From an uncultured Bacteroidales bacterium (GTDB taxonomy: Bacteria > Bacteroidota > Bacteroidia > Bacteroidales > Paludibacteraceae), in contig CADBYS010000012.1 of the NCBI GenBank assembly GCA_902798965.1, forward strand, positions 16,459 through 80,458: a stretch of 64,000 nucleotides of DNA, in the 5' to 3' direction. The translations under genes were made by a program, and so were the position numbers. The number at the start of each line of letters is the position of its first letter. The stretch's first letter is position 1. Shown here piece after piece: positions 42,531 through 51,977 of the stretch. The notes beneath the pieces are model-generated. The model was given only the letters and a program-made list of their open reading frames with translations. It was not told where the DNA came from and ran no database searches.

Positions 42531-44141
42531 ATGAACAGACGAATCGGATACATAGTAGGATTAAGTTGCTTGGTGCTATTAGGAATAGCGGCCTACTTGT
42601 ACCCGATACGTTGGGACTTGACGGAAGATAAGCGTTACAGCCTTGGCGCAGCCACCAAGACACTGCTGCACGAGCTCGATGAGCCGGTGGAAGTGGAGTT
42701 GCTGCTCGAAGGGGATCTGAATAGCGGATTTAGGCGGCTGAGGAAGGCGACTGTCGAACTCCTGGACGAGATGAGCCGCTACGGCAAGGTACAACTTGTG
42801 CCCGCACAGGAAAGCAGCAAGGATGACTTGCAGCCTACCGTCATCCACGAGCGCGAGCAGAATGGCAAAACGGTACAGACCACTGTCTATCCCTACGCGG
42901 TTATACATTACCGCGGACGACAGACCGTCGTACCACTGCTCAAGAACAACCGCGCACTGAGCGGCGAGCAGAACCTGAACAAGAGCATCGAGAGCATGGA
43001 GTACGCGTTTGCCGAAGCCATACACAGTATCAGCCGCGAGCAGATTGAGCGTATCGCCTTCTTGGAGGGACACGGCGAACTGGATGAGGCGGATGTGTAT
43101 GACGTGAGCCGGCAACTGAGTCGCTACTTCGATGTGGACAGAGGATCACTGACGGACGATGTGAAGGCGTTGCAGCCCTACAAGGTGGTGATCATTGCCG
43201 CGCCGCAGCAGCCGCTGAGCGAACAGGACAAGTACATACTCGACCAATACCTGATGCACGGCGGCCGCATATTGTGGGCATTGGATGGCGTGCGGCTGAG
43301 CGAGGATATGCTGTCGGAGTCAGGCTTGACGCCCGTGATTGCGCTGGATTTGAATCTGACGGATATGTTGTTTCGCTACGGCGTACGGGTCAACCCCGTG
43401 TTAGTGCAAGACTTGCAGTGTCTGACTGTTCCCGTGGATGTATCAGGCGAAGCCGGGCAAGCTAACTACCAGCCTATGCCGTGGACGTTTGCTCCGCTGC
43501 TGCTCACCTCGGTCAGTTCGCCTGTAACGAAGGATGTGATGCAGGTAAGTAGCGTCTTTGCATCCACGGTGGATACGGTGGGAAGCACCGCAACCGTGCA
43601 GAAAGAAGTACTGCTCGCTACCTCTACCGCCTCGCGCCAGACGCACGCACCGGCAGAGATCGACCTGAGCAACCTGCGTGTCGATCCGCAACTGTTCCGC
43701 TCAGCCTATCTGCCTGTAGCGGTACGGATGGAGGGAGAGTTCCCTTCAGTGTTCAGCCACAGGATGATTCCCGAAGGACTGACAGACGACGACCGTGCCG
43801 ACCACTCAGTCAAGACGCGCCAACTCGTAGTTGCCTCCGGCAGCATACTGCAGAACCATTGGCAACAAGGAGCCCCCCTACCCGTAGGCTACGACCGCTA
43901 CTCGGGCATACAGTTCGGCAACCGCGACTTCGTAGTGAACGCCGTGCTCGACCTGGCTGACGACAACGGGTTGATAGCACTGCGCGAGAAGACGATTGCC
44001 CTGCGACTGCTCAACGACACACGCGCACACCAGAGCCGCGCACTGATACAGGCGGTAAGCATCATCACGCCCCTGTTGCTCATAAGCATGCTGGCACTGA
44101 CAGTTTGGATCATTCGAAGAAAAAGATATATATTGTCATGA
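42531..44141 (+). CDS. gldG: Gliding-motility-associated ABC transporter substrate-binding protein GldG
   Basis: A 536-residue membrane protein. It has an N-terminal helix (YIVGLSCLVLLGIAAYLY), the GldG-like region RWDLTEDKRYSLGAATKTLL, a central domain with FLEGHGELDEADVYDVSRQL and ALDGVRLSEDMLSES, and a C-terminal membrane helix (PLLLISMLALTVWIIRRKR). GldG works with GldA and GldF and is widely present in Bacteroidota, including non-gliding species. gldA and gldF are not next to it. Its stop overlaps the start of the next gene (ATGA). Confidence 0.85.
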   Translation: MNRRIGYIVGLSCLVLLGIAAYLYPIRWDLTEDKRYSLGAATKTLLHELDEPVEVELLLEGDLNSGFRRLRKATVELLDEMSRYGKVQLVPAQESSKDDLQPTVIHEREQNGKTVQTTVYPYAVIHYRGRQTVVPLLKNNRALSGEQNLNKSIESMEYAFAEAIHSISREQIERIAFLEGHGELDEADVYDVSRQLSRYFDVDRGSLTDDVKALQPYKVVIIAAPQQPLSEQDKYILDQYLMHGGRILWALDGVRLSEDMLSESGLTPVIALDLNLTDMLFRYGVRVNPVLVQDLQCLTVPVDVSGEAGQANYQPMPWTFAPLLLTSVSSPVTKDVMQVSSVFASTVDTVGSTATVQKEVLLATSTASRQTHAPAEIDLSNLRVDPQLFRSAYLPVAVRMEGEFPSVFSHRMIPEGLTDDDRADHSVKTRQLVVASGSILQNHWQQGAPLPVGYDRYSGIQFGNRDFVVNAVLDLADDNGLIALREKTIALRLLNDTRAHQSRALIQAVSIITPLLLISMLALTVWIIRRKRYILS

Positions 44142-45709
44142 AGCGAATACTACTATATGGATTGCTGCTTGTAGCTATTGCCGTACAAGCGCAAGAGATA
44201 CTGCCCTATCCTACCGACACGATCGACGGGAAAGTATATTACCGCTATACCGTGGAGAAGAGTATAGGTCTGTACCGCATAAGCAAGAACTTCGGCGTTA
44301 CCCAGGAAGCTATTCTCGAGGCTAACCCCGAGCTGCGCAGCCGCGGATTGCGCTACGAGGAGGTGATTCGCATCCCTACCAACCTGCCGGCTACGAAACC
44401 GGAAAAGGCAGCAAAGGTGGAACAGCCCGAGAAGGTGGAGGTAGTGGAGAATACGCCCAAGCCTATAGAACAAAAGAAAGAGGGAAAGGCAGAGAAGGCC
44501 AACAAGCTGATGGAGTCTTTCCGCCGCGAGGTTGCACCATTGCCGCAGCTGCCCGCGCAGACAGACTCATTGGCTCGTCCGCAAGCCGAAGAGCCGCAGC
44601 CTGCAGCCGTCATCGCTCTTGCTGATAGTTTGCCCGCAACCGACAGCCTGGAGATGACCGCGGTTGCGATGGATACGATTGCCTACACCGACACCGTTCG
44701 GCTGACATTCCTGCTGCCGCTACAGGCTGATATAGTGCAACGCAGCCCGAGCATCGACCGCTTCTACGACTTCTACTGCGGTGCGCTACTGGCGCTCAAA
44801 CATCATGATGCCGTATATACCGACAGTCTGGGCGTGATACATGCTACCTACTACGATGTGCGCACCATCGATACCGGCAAGGATGGCAAAGTGATATGCC
44901 AACTCGTTGATTCCAACCTGTTAGCATCCACGGACGTAATCATAGGACCGGCATTCTACAAGCAGGTGGAGGCATTATCCGGATATGTTCAGGAGCACAA
45001 GATTCCTGTTATCATCCCCTTCCTACCCTATGTGCGCGAGGTGAACACCAACCCCTACCTGATGAAGTTCAACCCCTCGAGCGCAGTACATGCCCACGCA
45101 CTGATGGAACATTTGGATACCCTGCGTAGTGCCATCAACATCGTATTGGTGGATGCTTATGCCAATAAGATGGATTATGCAGAGAACATTCGTCTGCTTC
45201 GCGACAGTATAAATGCCCGTCATTTGCCCGTAACGCACACAACTATCCGTCAGATCCTTGCCGACTCGGTATGTTTGGCTCTGAAAGATAGTGTGGAGAA
45301 CATCCTACTCTTCCACTCCGAGCGCTACTCGAACGTACAATTGCTCATGCCGTACCTGCTATCCGGCAAGCATGGCAAGCAACTGACTCTGCTTGGCGAC
45401 TACTCTTGGCAGAGCGAGCGCATCACTCTGCCGCAACTGCTCACCACCGTGTTCCGCAGTCCTGCCGGAGAGGAGTATGCCCGCTATGAGCAAGACTTTG
45501 CACAATACTTCGGTCATCAGTTGTCATCAGCACTCCCGCGCTACGACTTGTTGGGTTACGACTTGACGCGATATATTCTACAAGCCTGGCGCGACTCTAC
45601 GCTTCAAGCAACCGATACATCGTACGAGGGCATACAATCCTCTATACGATTCACACCCATAGAAAATGGCGGATACGAGAACACACATATTACCATTGAA
45701 CGGCATTAG
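44138..45709 (+). CDS. LysM and periplasmic-binding-like protein
   Basis: A 523-residue exported protein (signal MKRILLYGLLLVAIAVQAQ). A LysM module covers about residues 35-80 (YRYTVEKSIGLYRISKNFGV, then LEANPELRSRGLRYEEVIRIP), then comes a Lys/Glu/Pro-rich linker. Residues about 185-520 match the type 1 periplasmic-binding fold used by amino-acid transporters (VRLTFLLPLQADI, DVIIGPAFYKQVEALSGYV, KIPVIIPFLPYV). The LysM part should hold it to peptidoglycan; the ligand is unknown. The start overlaps the gldG stop by four bases (ATGA), and the end overlaps the next gene by 44 bases, so all three are translationally coupled. Confidence 0.82.
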   Translation: MKRILLYGLLLVAIAVQAQEILPYPTDTIDGKVYYRYTVEKSIGLYRISKNFGVTQEAILEANPELRSRGLRYEEVIRIPTNLPATKPEKAAKVEQPEKVEVVENTPKPIEQKKEGKAEKANKLMESFRREVAPLPQLPAQTDSLARPQAEEPQPAAVIALADSLPATDSLEMTAVAMDTIAYTDTVRLTFLLPLQADIVQRSPSIDRFYDFYCGALLALKHHDAVYTDSLGVIHATYYDVRTIDTGKDGKVICQLVDSNLLASTDVIIGPAFYKQVEALSGYVQEHKIPVIIPFLPYVREVNTNPYLMKFNPSSAVHAHALMEHLDTLRSAINIVLVDAYANKMDYAENIRLLRDSINARHLPVTHTTIRQILADSVCLALKDSVENILLFHSERYSNVQLLMPYLLSGKHGKQLTLLGDYSWQSERITLPQLLTTVFRSPAGEEYARYEQDFAQYFGHQLSSALPRYDLLGYDLTRYILQAWRDSTLQATDTSYEGIQSSIRFTPIENGGYENTHITIERH

Positions 45710-46352
45710 ACTGCTCCTGTTGCTTTTGCTTACAGCAGGTACTGCGATGGCACAACCGCGACTAAAAGAGCATGAGATGTTCGTCGGAGCCTTCGGAGGA
45801 GCAACCGCTTCCACGGTGTTCTTTACGCCGAAGGTAAGCGGTATGTCCGACTTCACCAAGGTGCCCATCGGGTTCAATGCCGGTTTGGTGTTTCGGTATG
45901 CAGCCCACAAAGTTTGCTCCATGCAGATCGAGGCTGGCTACGTACAACGCGGCTGGAGGGAGTATTCGGCCAAGGATGGCTACGACTACACGCGCACGCT
46001 GCATTACGTGCAAGTACCGTTCCTGGCACATATACACTTCGGCGGAGAGCATGTACAGGGATTCGTTAATCTCGGACCGGAAATAGCCTACTGCCTATTC
46101 TCGCAAGAGTCGGGCACCAAGCAAACGACATCCGTCTATCAATACCGCCCGATCGACCACAACTTCGAGTGGGGCGCTGCGGGAGGAATAGGCGTATATG
46201 GCATAGCGCGATATGTAGGAGTATTCCAATTGGAGTTGCGCGTACATTATGGCTTCAGCAGCCTGTACAACAACTCACGCGCCGAACACTTTGCTGCATC
46301 CAATGCCCTTACGGCAAGTGTGAATTTTGCCTACATGTGGCAGATAAAGTGA
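45666..46352 (+). CDS. PorT-family outer-membrane beta-barrel protein
   Basis: A 228-residue exported protein, MADTRTHILPLNGIRLLLLL at the start with a signal peptide to about residue 30. Strand-like segments follow: FVGAFGGATASTVFFTPKV, AGLVFRYAAHKVCSMQIEAGY, YVQVPFLAHIHFGG, VNLGPEIAYCLFS and ALTASVNFAYMWQIK. This is the pattern of the PorT/OMP_b-brl_2 family, some of whose members assist type IX secretion. It begins 44 bases inside the preceding gene. An exact role in PorT-dependent export cannot be assigned from sequence alone. Confidence 0.78.
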   Translation: MADTRTHILPLNGIRLLLLLLLTAGTAMAQPRLKEHEMFVGAFGGATASTVFFTPKVSGMSDFTKVPIGFNAGLVFRYAAHKVCSMQIEAGYVQRGWREYSAKDGYDYTRTLHYVQVPFLAHIHFGGEHVQGFVNLGPEIAYCLFSQESGTKQTTSVYQYRPIDHNFEWGAAGGIGVYGIARYVGVFQLELRVHYGFSSLYNNSRAEHFAASNALTASVNFAYMWQIK

Positions 46353-46393
46353 AAGGTGAAAAGTTAAAATTGAAAGAATAAAACAACATAGAT

Positions 46394-47425
46394 ATGGAAA
46401 GCGAAAAGAATACATATGTTATCCTTCGTTTGTCATCGTTAGGGAACGTAGCGATGTTAGTGCCCATTGTGACACAACTGAGTCAGACTTATCCGAGCGA
46501 CGAATTTATCGTCATATCGCTTAAGCCGTTGGAAGCTCTGTTCTACGGACTCAAGAACGTTCGCTTCGTTGAAGCTGATCCGGAGGTAGAACGCCGACAC
46601 GGATTGTTCCGGCTCGCCAAGCAGATTATGAGCTATCATCCCACCAAGGTGTTCGATGTGCAAGATGATTTCCGTACGCGCGTTGTGCGGTACTTCCTAC
46701 ATTGGCACAAGATTCCTACCAGCACCATACATACCGGTCGACGCGAACGCCGTGCACTGGCTCGTACCGGCTATGAGCAGTCCACTCCGCTCAAGCCGGA
46801 AGTGGAGCGCTACGCCGATACGTTTCGCGATGCAGGCTTGGTGCCCGCAGGAGCTGTAAACGTGATGCCCGTCAATGAGCAAGCCGCAGCGAAAGTGAAG
46901 GAACTGTTCGGCGAAAAGAAAGGCAGATGGATAGGTATAGCCCCGTTTGCCAAACACCTGTCGAACGTGCTTCCGTTCAAGACAATGAAAGATGTGATAG
47001 CAGTTTATGCGCAGCAACCCGACACGCGTATCTTCCTGTTCGGTGCAGGCCATGTGGAGACAGAGATGCTGCGCCAGTGGGCTTCGCTGTGGGATAACGT
47101 GGAGAGCGTGACCAACCAACTGCCCTTGGACGGAGAGTTGGAACTGATGCGACATATCGATGGATTGCTCTGCATGGATTCCGCCAACCAACATCTGGCA
47201 GCGTTGGTCAGCTGCCCTACACTGAGTATATGGTGTGGCACACATACATATATGGGATTTGCCGCATGGGGCAAGGCAAACACACAAGTCATGTCACTGC
47301 CCGTGACATGCCGCCCATGCTCGATTCACGGAACAGAGCGATGCAAGTACCGCAACTTCGCTTGCAAAGCCTTTACCGCCGAACAGATAGTGGAGCGGTT
47401 CAACAAATTACTGAATAGCAAATAG
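46394..47425 (+). CDS. Glycosyltransferase family 9 (heptosyltransferase-like)
   Basis: A 343-residue GT-B enzyme of the ADP-heptose:LPS heptosyltransferase family. Motifs: RLSSLGNVAMLVPIVTQLS at the N-terminus, IGIAPFAKHLSNVLPFKTMK, FLFGAGHVETEML and the donor-binding LCMDSANQHLAALVSCPTLSI (split as CMDSANQHLAA). CRPCSIHGTERCKYRNFAC near the end is a Cys-rich segment common in these enzymes. It probably adds a sugar to lipid A core. Repeat-like GTGAAAGGTGAAAAG lies in the spacer before it (46350-46367). Confidence 0.88.
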   Translation: MESEKNTYVILRLSSLGNVAMLVPIVTQLSQTYPSDEFIVISLKPLEALFYGLKNVRFVEADPEVERRHGLFRLAKQIMSYHPTKVFDVQDDFRTRVVRYFLHWHKIPTSTIHTGRRERRALARTGYEQSTPLKPEVERYADTFRDAGLVPAGAVNVMPVNEQAAAKVKELFGEKKGRWIGIAPFAKHLSNVLPFKTMKDVIAVYAQQPDTRIFLFGAGHVETEMLRQWASLWDNVESVTNQLPLDGELELMRHIDGLLCMDSANQHLAALVSCPTLSIWCGTHTYMGFAAWGKANTQVMSLPVTCRPCSIHGTERCKYRNFACKAFTAEQIVERFNKLLNSK

Positions 47426-47436
47426 TACAAAAATAT

Positions 47437-48198
47437 ATGGCAAATAAAATAATAGCATTAGCTAACCAAAAAGGCGGTGTGGGCAAGACTACCACAGCCA
47501 TCAACCTCTCGGCAGCCTTGGCTCGTAACGGCAAACGTGTATTGCTGGTAGATGCCGACCCGCAGGCCAACGCCTCATCGGGTTTGGGCATAGATATCCG
47601 CGAACTGGAAGCCTCGATATACGAGTGCTTGGTCAACGGCATTGCCGCCAAGGAAGCTATCATCGAAACGGAAGTGGAGAACCTGCATATCATCCCGTCG
47701 CATATCGATCTGGTGGGCGCAGAGATTGAGATGCTCAATCTGCCCGACAGAGAGCGACTGCTGCAACGCGTATTGCAACCCGTGCGCAACGAATATGACT
47801 ATATACTGATCGACTGCTCGCCATCCTTGGGGCTGATTACGGTGAATGCGCTGACGGTTGCCGACAACGTGATTATACCCGTACAATGCGAGTTCTTTGC
47901 ATTGGAAGGTATAGCCAAGCTGCTTAATACAATCAAGATCATCAAGTCGCAGCTGAACCCGGGTTTGAGCATCATGGGCTTCGTGCTAACCATGTACGAC
48001 AACCGGCTCCGCCTGAGCAATCAGGTGCTCGACGAGGTACGTCGCCACTTCGGCGACCTGGTGTTCAACACCGTCATTGCACGTAACGTGCGTCTGTCGG
48101 AAGCACCCAGCCACGGACAAACCATCCTCGATTACGAGCCAAACTCCAAAGGTGCCATCGCCTACAAGGCGCTGGCAAAAGAAGTAATGAACAGATAA
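47437..48198 (+). CDS. parA: Chromosome partitioning ATPase ParA (Soj)
   Basis: A 253-residue ParA/MinD-type ATPase starting MANKIIALANQKGGVGKTTT, with the deviant Walker A KGGVGKTT, LLVDADPQANASSGLG and the CSPSLGLITVNAL Walker B region. The chromosomal form lacks an N-terminal DNA-binding extension. It binds DNA non-specifically and moves ParB-parS complexes. parB follows after 45 bases. No parS-like palindrome (GTT..ACGTGAAAC type) was noticed nearby. Confidence 0.96.
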   Translation: MANKIIALANQKGGVGKTTTAINLSAALARNGKRVLLVDADPQANASSGLGIDIRELEASIYECLVNGIAAKEAIIETEVENLHIIPSHIDLVGAEIEMLNLPDRERLLQRVLQPVRNEYDYILIDCSPSLGLITVNALTVADNVIIPVQCEFFALEGIAKLLNTIKIIKSQLNPGLSIMGFVLTMYDNRLRLSNQVLDEVRRHFGDLVFNTVIARNVRLSEAPSHGQTILDYEPNSKGAIAYKALAKEVMNR

Positions 48199-48202
48199 CC
48201 TT

Positions 48203-48240
48203 GATATATCGAAATATCGATAATACGAAATATCGAAACG
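48203..48240. repeat. ATATCGA-type short repeats between parA and parB
   Basis: GATATATCGAAATATCGATAA and TACGAAATATCGAAACG make an imperfect array of an AATATCGA unit; read in pieces of under 20 bases each. A similar phrase (ACATATCGAATCATCGACATATCG) lies before the gene at 55640. Confidence 0.75.
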
Positions 48241-48243
48241 ATT

Positions 48244-49083
48244 ATGAAAAAAGCAACAGGATTAGGCAGAGGCTTGGATGCCTTGATTGATACCTCGCAC
48301 GTTACCACAGGCAAGGCGAGCCGCATATCGGAGATACCCCTTAGCGAGATAGTGGCTAACCCCAACCAGCCTCGCCGCACCTTCGACGAGGAGGCTCTGC
48401 AGGAACTCTCGGACTCCATTCGCGAGCATGGTGTCATATCGCCCATCACGCTCAAGCAAAACGCCGATGGCACCTATATGATCATTGCCGGCGAACGTCG
48501 TTTCCGCGCCGCAAAGATGGCGGGCTTGTACGACATACCCGCTTACGTCCGCACGGCTAAGGACGAGCAGGTGATGGAGTGGGCACTGATCGAGAACATA
48601 CAACGCGAGAACCTCGATGCCATCGAGATAGCCTTGGCGTATCAGCGTCTGATGGATGATTATGAGCTGACACAGGAGCAGATGGCCGAACGTGTGGGCA
48701 AGAAACGCGCTACGGTAGCCAACTACCTGCGTCTATTGAAGTTACCCGCCGAGGTGCAGATGGGCATCAAAGAGCGCAAACTCGATATGGGGCACGCACG
48801 TGCCATTTTAGGCAGCTCGTCGCCCGAGCAGCAACTCTCGCTTTACCGCCGGATATTGGCGGAAGGACTGAGCGTACGCCGCGTAGAGGAACTGGTGAGC
48901 GTAGGGCAACAACAATCGTCCGCTCCGCGTGCACCGAGAAAGAACGCTCGTTCGGCTTATCCCGCACAACAGATGTGGCTCGAGCAACGATTGCATCACG
49001 CAGTGAAAGTATCCGACGGCAAGATAACCATCGCCTTCAAGGACGAAGAGGAACTGAACACTATCATCGACCAATTGCGGTAA
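48244..49083 (+). CDS. parB: Chromosome partitioning protein ParB
   Basis: A 279-residue ParB. The N-terminus MKKATGLGRGLDALI is the ParA-stimulating peptide. IPLSEIVANPNQPRRTFDEE and TYMIIAGERRFRAAKMAGL form the CTP-binding ParB/Srx domain, with the GERRxRA motif. A helix-turn-helix follows (YELTQEQMAERVGKKRATVA), and the C-terminus carries the dimer interface. It marks parS sites near the origin; the parAB-DUF5683-mltD order is common in Bacteroidales. Confidence 0.96.
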   Translation: MKKATGLGRGLDALIDTSHVTTGKASRISEIPLSEIVANPNQPRRTFDEEALQELSDSIREHGVISPITLKQNADGTYMIIAGERRFRAAKMAGLYDIPAYVRTAKDEQVMEWALIENIQRENLDAIEIALAYQRLMDDYELTQEQMAERVGKKRATVANYLRLLKLPAEVQMGIKERKLDMGHARAILGSSSPEQQLSLYRRILAEGLSVRRVEELVSVGQQQSSAPRAPRKNARSAYPAQQMWLEQRLHHAVKVSDGKITIAFKDEEELNTIIDQLR

Positions 49084-49085
49084 CA

Positions 49086-49760
49086 GTGCGGGCAACAAGG
49101 GTCATATTGTTATTGCTTATACTCGTCACGCCACATAGGATATGGGCGGATGAGCAAGATAACTTTGCGTTTCGCCAGGACTCATCGCAACTGATTGACG
49201 CGTCGGAGATACCCGTAGATACCTTGCCAACGGTCGAGTGGCGGCCGAACGCCTTGAGGGCTGTATGGCTGGGAGCAATATGCCCGGGCTTGGGACAGAT
49301 GTACAACCGCTCGTGGTGGAAGGTACCCATCGTGTATGGCGCACTCATGGGCTGCGGATATGCTATCATGACCAACCAGAACACCTACAACGAGTACAAG
49401 CGGGCATATATCGACATGTACAACGATTACCATAGCGAGGACGGCGTGGACGAGACGGATATGAGCAAGTCCTACAACGCCATCCTACCCGACGGGTATA
49501 ACATAACGCGAATGGGCGGGCAGTCAACCTACCTGAGCAAGCTCGAGAACTGGCAAAACACCTACCGCCGTTATCGCGACTTGTCGATCGTGGTGACCGT
49601 GGCCGTTTATGCCCTGTCGCTGGTCGATGCCTATGTCGATGCACAGCTGTTTGACTTCGACATCAGTCCTGACCTGTCGATGCAAGTCGAACCCTCACTG
49701 TACATCGACCCCATACATCACCACCCGAACGGGGAAGTACATCTGGCTATACAGTTTTAG
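49086..49760 (+). CDS. DUF5683 membrane protein
   Basis: A 224-residue protein with a GTG start two bases after the parB stop, giving the signal-like VRATRVILLLLILVTPHRIWA. The conserved DUF5683 part is AVWLGAICPGLGQMYNRSWWKVPIVYG with two or three membrane helices, ending at VVTVAVYALSLVDAYVDAQL. The function is unknown; the gene regularly follows parB in this phylum. Upstream in-frame codons inside parB would lengthen it but no ATG gives a good signal peptide, so the GTG is preferred. Confidence 0.8.
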   Translation: MRATRVILLLLILVTPHRIWADEQDNFAFRQDSSQLIDASEIPVDTLPTVEWRPNALRAVWLGAICPGLGQMYNRSWWKVPIVYGALMGCGYAIMTNQNTYNEYKRAYIDMYNDYHSEDGVDETDMSKSYNAILPDGYNITRMGGQSTYLSKLENWQNTYRRYRDLSIVVTVAVYALSLVDAYVDAQLFDFDISPDLSMQVEPSLYIDPIHHHPNGEVHLAIQF

Positions 49761-49789
49761 CCACTGCACGAAATTACACATAGACAATA

Positions 49790-51088
49790 ATGAGAAAAAT
49801 ACTATACATAACCATTCTGTTGATGCTCATGCCGCTGATGCGGGCAGAAGACAGCATACCCGTGCTTGCCACGGATAGTGCGCTGCTCGCGGATAGCATA
49901 ACCGCGCCTGCGGATAGCCTTGCGGCACAAGCATTAGCCGTTGATGAGCCGCTCGACTCGTTGGAACTGAGGCTATTCGAATGGATGTGGGCAGGACTGG
50001 ATACATCGAGTTGCTTCGGAGCGCTGGATACAATAGCCTTGGCTGACAGCATCTACAAGCAGCGGCTGCAGGCATTGCCCTGTATCGTCGAACTGCCGTA
50101 TAACCCTGTAGCCAAGCGATACATACAACGCTACATCAAGCATAGTGCACGCCACACGGCACGCATCATGCGCGAGTCGGAGCACTTCTTCCCTATCTTC
50201 GAGGAGGCACTGGGCAGACATAACCTACCCTACGAACTCAAATACGTGGCGGTTATTGAGTCCGCACTGAAGCCTACCGCACGTTCGCACGCCGGAGCAG
50301 CGGGATTATGGCAATTCATGCCCGCTACCGCCAAACGCTACGGGCTGGAAGTAAACTCGCTGGTGGATGAGCGATACGACGTGTACAAATCCACCGAGGC
50401 AGCTTGCCTGTTTCTGCAAGCGCTGTACAACATTTTCGGGGATTGGAACTTGGCCATCGCCGCCTATAACTGCGGTCCGAGAAACGTGACCAAAGCCATC
50501 CAGTATGCCGGAGGCAAACGCGACTTCTGGAGCATCTACCCCTACTTGCCGCACGAGACGCGTATGTACGTACCGCTGTTCATCGCCTCCAACTACGTAT
50601 TCAACTATGCCGGCGAGCACGGTATATGCCCCGATACGATTCGCACGAACCGGATGCTCACCGATACGATAGTCATCAGCGAGCGAATGCACCTCAAGCA
50701 GGTGGCCGACGTGCTGGATATACCTATCGAGGATCTGCGATACCTCAATCCGCAATACACACGGGATATCTTGCCGGGCAACAAAGCTTACAGCCTGTGC
50801 CTGCCGGTTGACCGCACCGTAACCTTCCTGTCGCAACAGGACACCATCCTTGCCTACAACGCCAAGCAACTCATCCACGACCGGCGCACGGAGATCGACA
50901 TGGCGCAGCACACAAGCATCGCCGGCGGATATATGGTTAACGGCAAGATGTACTATAAGATTCGCCAAGGCGATACCTTGGGCAGCATAGCCAAGAAGTT
51001 CCATGTCACCGTAAGCCAACTGCAGAAATGGAACGGATTGACAAGTACGAACATATATACGGGCAAGAACCTGCGCGTCAGCCCGTGA
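49790..51088 (+). CDS. mltD: Membrane-bound lytic murein transglycosylase D
   Basis: A 432-residue exported lytic transglycosylase. It has a signal peptide (MRKILYITILLMLMPLMRA), the SLT domain with the catalytic glutamate in VIESALKPTARSHAGAAGLW, QFMPATAKRYGL and AIAAYNCGPRNVTKAI. Two LysM modules follow, one degenerate near residue 300 (HLKQVADVLDIPIEDLRYLN) and one clear at the C-terminus (YKIRQGDTLGSIAKKFHVTV). It cleaves glycan strands to 1,6-anhydro products. It lies 29 bases after the DUF5683 gene. Confidence 0.93.
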   Translation: MRKILYITILLMLMPLMRAEDSIPVLATDSALLADSITAPADSLAAQALAVDEPLDSLELRLFEWMWAGLDTSSCFGALDTIALADSIYKQRLQALPCIVELPYNPVAKRYIQRYIKHSARHTARIMRESEHFFPIFEEALGRHNLPYELKYVAVIESALKPTARSHAGAAGLWQFMPATAKRYGLEVNSLVDERYDVYKSTEAACLFLQALYNIFGDWNLAIAAYNCGPRNVTKAIQYAGGKRDFWSIYPYLPHETRMYVPLFIASNYVFNYAGEHGICPDTIRTNRMLTDTIVISERMHLKQVADVLDIPIEDLRYLNPQYTRDILPGNKAYSLCLPVDRTVTFLSQQDTILAYNAKQLIHDRRTEIDMAQHTSIAGGYMVNGKMYYKIRQGDTLGSIAKKFHVTVSQLQKWNGLTSTNIYTGKNLRVSP

Positions 51089-51124
51089 CGGATGATTGGA
51101 GTTGAGTGTTTAAAGTTTAGAGAT

Positions 51125-51445
51125 ATGGTAGAACGAACCTATTTTTCCATGCGTGAGACGATCGAGGCCACCGGTCTTGAAGCCCCTACCTTGCGGTATT
51201 GGGAAGCGCAGTTCGAGCAACTGTCGCCACGCAAGGATAAACATGGCAACCGCTACTACACCGCTAACGATATTGAGCTCATCAAGCGCATCAAGTTCAT
51301 CCGCGATGAGATGAAGATCACGCGCATCGAAGCTATAAGGAATGAGTTGCAGGTCGGCGAGCGACGCTCGGACGTACGCAGCGAAGCGGTAGAACGCCTG
51401 CAACGCATCCGCAGCAAACTGGAACAATTGGAACAACTATTATAA
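51125..51445 (+). CDS. MerR-family transcriptional regulator
   Basis: A 106-residue regulator, MVERTYFSMRETIEATGLEA, with the MerR helix-turn-helix (APTLRYWEAQFEQLSPRKDK then NRYYTANDIELIKRIKF) and a C-terminal coiled coil (EAVERLQRIRSKLEQLEQLL). No ligand-binding domain or Cys cluster is present, so it is not a metal sensor of the classic type. The ATG at 51125 is chosen over one 11 codons earlier because the earlier stretch is unlike the family. It sits inside the envelope gene run; its targets are unknown. Confidence 0.88.
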   Translation: MVERTYFSMRETIEATGLEAPTLRYWEAQFEQLSPRKDKHGNRYYTANDIELIKRIKFIRDEMKITRIEAIRNELQVGERRSDVRSEAVERLQRIRSKLEQLEQLL

Positions 51446-51449
51446 TTTA

Positions 51450-51977
51450 ATGAACGCACGCGCGCACACACGTATAGGGTTGTACATCGGCTTGATGCTG
51501 ATGACGGGGTTGTTGTGTTCGTGCCGCAAAGAGGTGCTATCCACGCGGCAGATGGTTGCCGTACTAACGGATCTGCATAGGATGGATGGCATGCTGCAAG
51601 TCAAGGGACATCATTTTAAGGAGGTGGATGAGGCGGCTTACTACGATGCCGTGCTTGCCGAGCACGGAGTGACACAGGCGCAGTTCGACTCCTCACTCGT
51701 ATGGTACACGCATCACCCGCAGCGCTTCAACAAGTTATACCCGCGTGTGCTGAAGCGCCTGGAAGCCGAGCACGCCTTGTACGAGGATAAGTCCGCCATG
51801 CAGAAAGCCTTGTTGGAAGACCGCAGGCAGCACTTTGAGCTCTTTACCTGCGAACGCGTGATGGTCAGTGCATACAAAGGCTACCCTTTGGACGATTACC
51901 GGCTGCCACCGGTCGATACCTTGGATGTGACAATACCGTTCTTGCAACGGATGGATGAACCAACAACTGACGAATGA
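51450..51977 (+). CDS. DUF4296 lipoprotein
   Basis: A 175-residue lipoprotein (lipobox LLCSC, Cys25). The region VLTDLHRMDGMLQVKGH and ILxxYGV-like AVLAEHGVTQAQFDSSLVWYT, then HHPQRFNKLYPRVLKRLE, fits the DUF4296 family found only in Bacteroidota, function unknown. It begins 4 bases after merR ends and overlaps the next gene by four bases (ATGA). Confidence 0.8.
   Translation: MNARAHTRIGLYIGLMLMTGLLCSCRKEVLSTRQMVAVLTDLHRMDGMLQVKGHHFKEVDEAAYYDAVLAEHGVTQAQFDSSLVWYTHHPQRFNKLYPRVLKRLEAEHALYEDKSAMQKALLEDRRQHFELFTCERVMVSAYKGYPLDDYRLPPVDTLDVTIPFLQRMDEPTTDE

Noticed and set aside
40763-42553. A 596-codon minus-strand frame opposite the SurA-like gene
   Set aside because: The plus strand encodes recognisable parvulin domains; the antisense product shows no motif.
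47300-49200. parS sites near parAB
   Set aside because: No 16-base GTT...AAC palindrome of parS type was seen in or around the two genes.
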